The translations under genes were made by a program, and so were the position numbers. The notes under the pieces are model-generated. The model was not told the DNA's origin. It was given only the letters and a program-made list of their open reading frames with translations, and ran no database searches. Positions 62,404 through 64,000 of a stretch of 64,000 nucleotides of DNA are shown here, one piece after another. The DNA lies in contig NZ_JBBOXF010000001.1 in assembly GCF_038007465.1 (NCBI RefSeq), positions 3,297,001-3,361,000 on the forward strand, given 5' to 3'. This stretch comes from Sporosarcina sp. FSL K6-1508. Lineage in GTDB: Bacteria > Bacillota > Bacilli > Bacillales_A > Planococcaceae. Numbering within the stretch: the first letter of the stretch is position 1; each line of letters begins with the position of its first letter.

Positions 62404-63606
62404 TTAGTTTTCTTCGTACATTTTTTTATTTCCGATCATAAACGTCAGGATGACCATCATCACATACAATGACAGGATAATGCCAAATGTATAATTATGG
62501 TTTGCTGTACCATCATATACAACTGCAATTAGCAGCGGTAGGAATCCTCCGATGATGAAACCACCCGTCTGCATCATTGCTGTCCAAGAACTTGCTTCTT
62601 CAGCATTTTTCGTCTCGTCAAGCGGTAATAGGAGCGCAACTGGGAATAAACCACCAAGCGGAATGCCCATGATGAACGCACCTACCCACATAAGTGGATG
62701 AATCCCCGTCCAGAACAGCACGACTGCAAGCATCCCGGAAATAAGCATAAGTAAAAGCCAAAACTTCCTTGCTGGAAAGCGTTCCATCAGCAACGGTAAG
62801 AGAATATTTAAAAAGATTTGGACGGTCGTCATGATGCTGAGTAACGTTCCCGCTTGCAACAAGGTCATACCAGCAGAAATTGCGATCGGTGCAAGCCATG
62901 TAATAATTGAAAAGAAAGCAGAAGACTGCAAGCCAAAAAATAGTAAGAATAGCCAAGCTTTCCGTGTTTTCCACGGGGATTTTATCTTTTTCCGTTTACC
63001 TTTCACCGTCACGGAATCGAGTTGACGTATCTCCAGATGGCCTTTCATCGCTAAAAACCAAGAAACTAGACCGAGGAGTGCTAGAACAGACCAAATACTT
63101 AGTGCAAACAAGTATGACCCAGTCGTTTCGAAAAATACGGCGGTTAATCCTGCACTAGCTGCAGAACCGACCCCCATTCCGAATGAATAAATGCCAATGA
63201 CGGAAGCGGCACGATCAGGGAAATACTGTTTGATCATCGCGGAAAGAAGCGGTCCGATAACCGCAATAGCTATACCGATAAGGAATGCTGTTCCGATTAA
63301 AACTAAAAAATTGGAAATGAAACCTCGTAAAACGGTCATTATTCCAATTAGTATAAGCATCGCATAGATAGTATGCTTCAATCCGAATTTCCGGTTCAAC
63401 ACCGGCGCCATTGTGGCAAAAATCCCCATACAAATGACTGGAACGGCTGTCAATAGACTTACCTGTGCGTTCGATAACGTTAACTGTTCACGAATCGTTT
63501 CAAGCATGGGCCCAATTGAAGTGATTGCCGGCCTCATATTAACGGATATTGCAAAAATGGAAAAAATAATAAAAAATGAATTCCGTTTACTTGTTTTTCT
63601 GGGCAT
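62404..63606 (-). CDS. CynX/NimT family MFS transporter (paralogue)
   Basis: 400 residues, 12 helices, and clearly a relative of the transporter at 60158: AISVNMRPAITSIGPMLETI, GIAIAVIGPLLSAMIKQYFP and GIPLGGLFPVALLLP parallel its motifs. A charged loop of about 20 residues (KGKRKKIKSPWKTRKAW) divides the two halves. AAGGAACGAGTAA precedes the ATG. The substrate is unknown; the pair probably arose by duplication. Confidence 0.9.
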   Translation of the reverse strand: MPRKTSKRNSFFIIFSIFAISVNMRPAITSIGPMLETIREQLTLSNAQVSLLTAVPVICMGIFATMAPVLNRKFGLKHTIYAMLILIGIMTVLRGFISNFLVLIGTAFLIGIAIAVIGPLLSAMIKQYFPDRAASVIGIYSFGMGVGSAASAGLTAVFFETTGSYLFALSIWSVLALLGLVSWFLAMKGHLEIRQLDSVTVKGKRKKIKSPWKTRKAWLFLLFFGLQSSAFFSIITWLAPIAISAGMTLLQAGTLLSIMTTVQIFLNILLPLLMERFPARKFWLLLMLISGMLAVVLFWTGIHPLMWVGAFIMGIPLGGLFPVALLLPLDETKNAEEASSWTAMMQTGGFIIGGFLPLLIAVVYDGTANHNYTFGIILSLYVMMVILTFMIGNKKMYEEN

Positions 63607-64000
63607 TTACTCGTTCCTTTCTTTCTGTAAAACAATCCAACTCAAATTGGTTTTCGCTGTGTCTGGGTTTTTTTTATTAAAAACAAACTTAAAGGAGTAT
63701 TTATTATGCGGTTGGTGGGGTCTCGAATAGTAAATGGATCTTGTATCAAGCATAACACTTCAAAATCATTTCAAGCTATACTGATGTCAAATTGAGAACA
63801 GGATTTCTTAAGTATATTATCATATCATATTCACGAGTTGTATGTTTTTGTTTAGATTACCCTTTCCAAAACTATCATTCTTTTTTTTAGCGATATGTAT
63901 CAAGACTTGTAAGTGTTTTTCACATCAATTTTCTTACCTATTCTGTTGTTAGTAATATGGTCACAGTAGCCTTTTACTCCTGTACCTTACTGACTTTAAA
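63607..64000. other. Intergenic, nothing recognised
   Basis: About 390 bases to the window end. It contains the promoter region of the minus-strand MFS gene. A T-rich run at 63669-63676 follows gtctgggtt, but no stable stem was seen. Frames are closed. Confidence 0.4.

Noticed and set aside
1..64000. CRISPR arrays, rRNA and tRNA genes
   Set aside because: No regularly spaced short repeats, no rRNA sequence and no recognisable tRNA cloverleaf were seen by eye; a tRNA scan would be decisive.

Overview
The window looks like the chromosome of a low-GC, spore-forming member of the Bacillales. Protein resemblance suggests Planococcaceae, close to Sporosarcina or Lysinibacillus; this is an inference, because no rRNA or marker gene is present. 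Support comes from spore-associated genes (a LysM-GH18 SleL/YaaH-like enzyme, a YjcZ-type 32-residue peptide, a YIEGIA protein with its small partner, a Spo0M-like protein), strong AGGAGG ribosome binding sites with frequent TTG starts, and tandem T-box leaders before threonyl-tRNA synthetase.

Layout. 1-7.2 kb: the end of an ion-channel gene, a DUF4184 membrane protein, an oxidoreductase, a TPR/DUF1835 gene pair, a regulator with two PadR-like domains, and type 2 IPP isomerase. 7.2-14.5 kb: a broken pRiA4b ORF-3-like gene, a kinase-fold phosphotransferase, GNAT enzymes, an ECF sigma/anti-sigma pair, a HAD phosphatase, a TauE/SafE permease, a holin-like type I toxin-antitoxin locus with a decayed second copy, and a 52-residue double-CxxC protein. 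14.5-20.4 kb: a truncated HAD gene beside an IS1182-type element, the spore GH18 enzyme, a DUF418 pseudogene, a DUF5694 protein and a glutamine-rich protein. 20.4-27 kb: a molybdenum hydroxylase (xanthine dehydrogenase-type) locus with divergent maturation genes and a PucR-like box between them; the minus-strand arm begins with the YIEGIA gene and its small partner. 27-30.8 kb: DUF4097/EcsC, YwaF, a lipoprotein and a small membrane protein.

30.8-56.3 kb is the most rearranged part. It holds an intact IS4-type element with 9-bp target duplications, two apparently identical IS1182-type copies in the same orientation, and a pair of 0.2-kb direct repeats. Among these lie healthy operons: a radical SAM protein; a two-component system driving a heterodimeric ABC exporter; LCP/AI-2E/Spo0M-like; and MsrA. 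Decayed mobile or conflict genes are interspersed: UvrX-YolD remnants, a phage coiled-coil protein, an integrase fragment, and a wrecked SAR2788-like toxin followed by an interrupted DUF5071 gene. 56.3-64 kb: a dead nitroreductase gene, thrS under two tandem T-boxes, a nitroreductase, and two CynX/NimT-type transporters around a LysR regulator.

Most genes are ordinary. The points most worth following are the YIEGIA-molybdenum hydroxylase arrangement with its PucR-like box, the toxin/immunity-like decayed pair, the type I toxin-antitoxin cluster, the tandem T-boxes, the structured direct repeats and the small double-CxxC protein. I saw no CRISPR array, rRNA or tRNA. I did not find a clearly novel multi-gene defence system.
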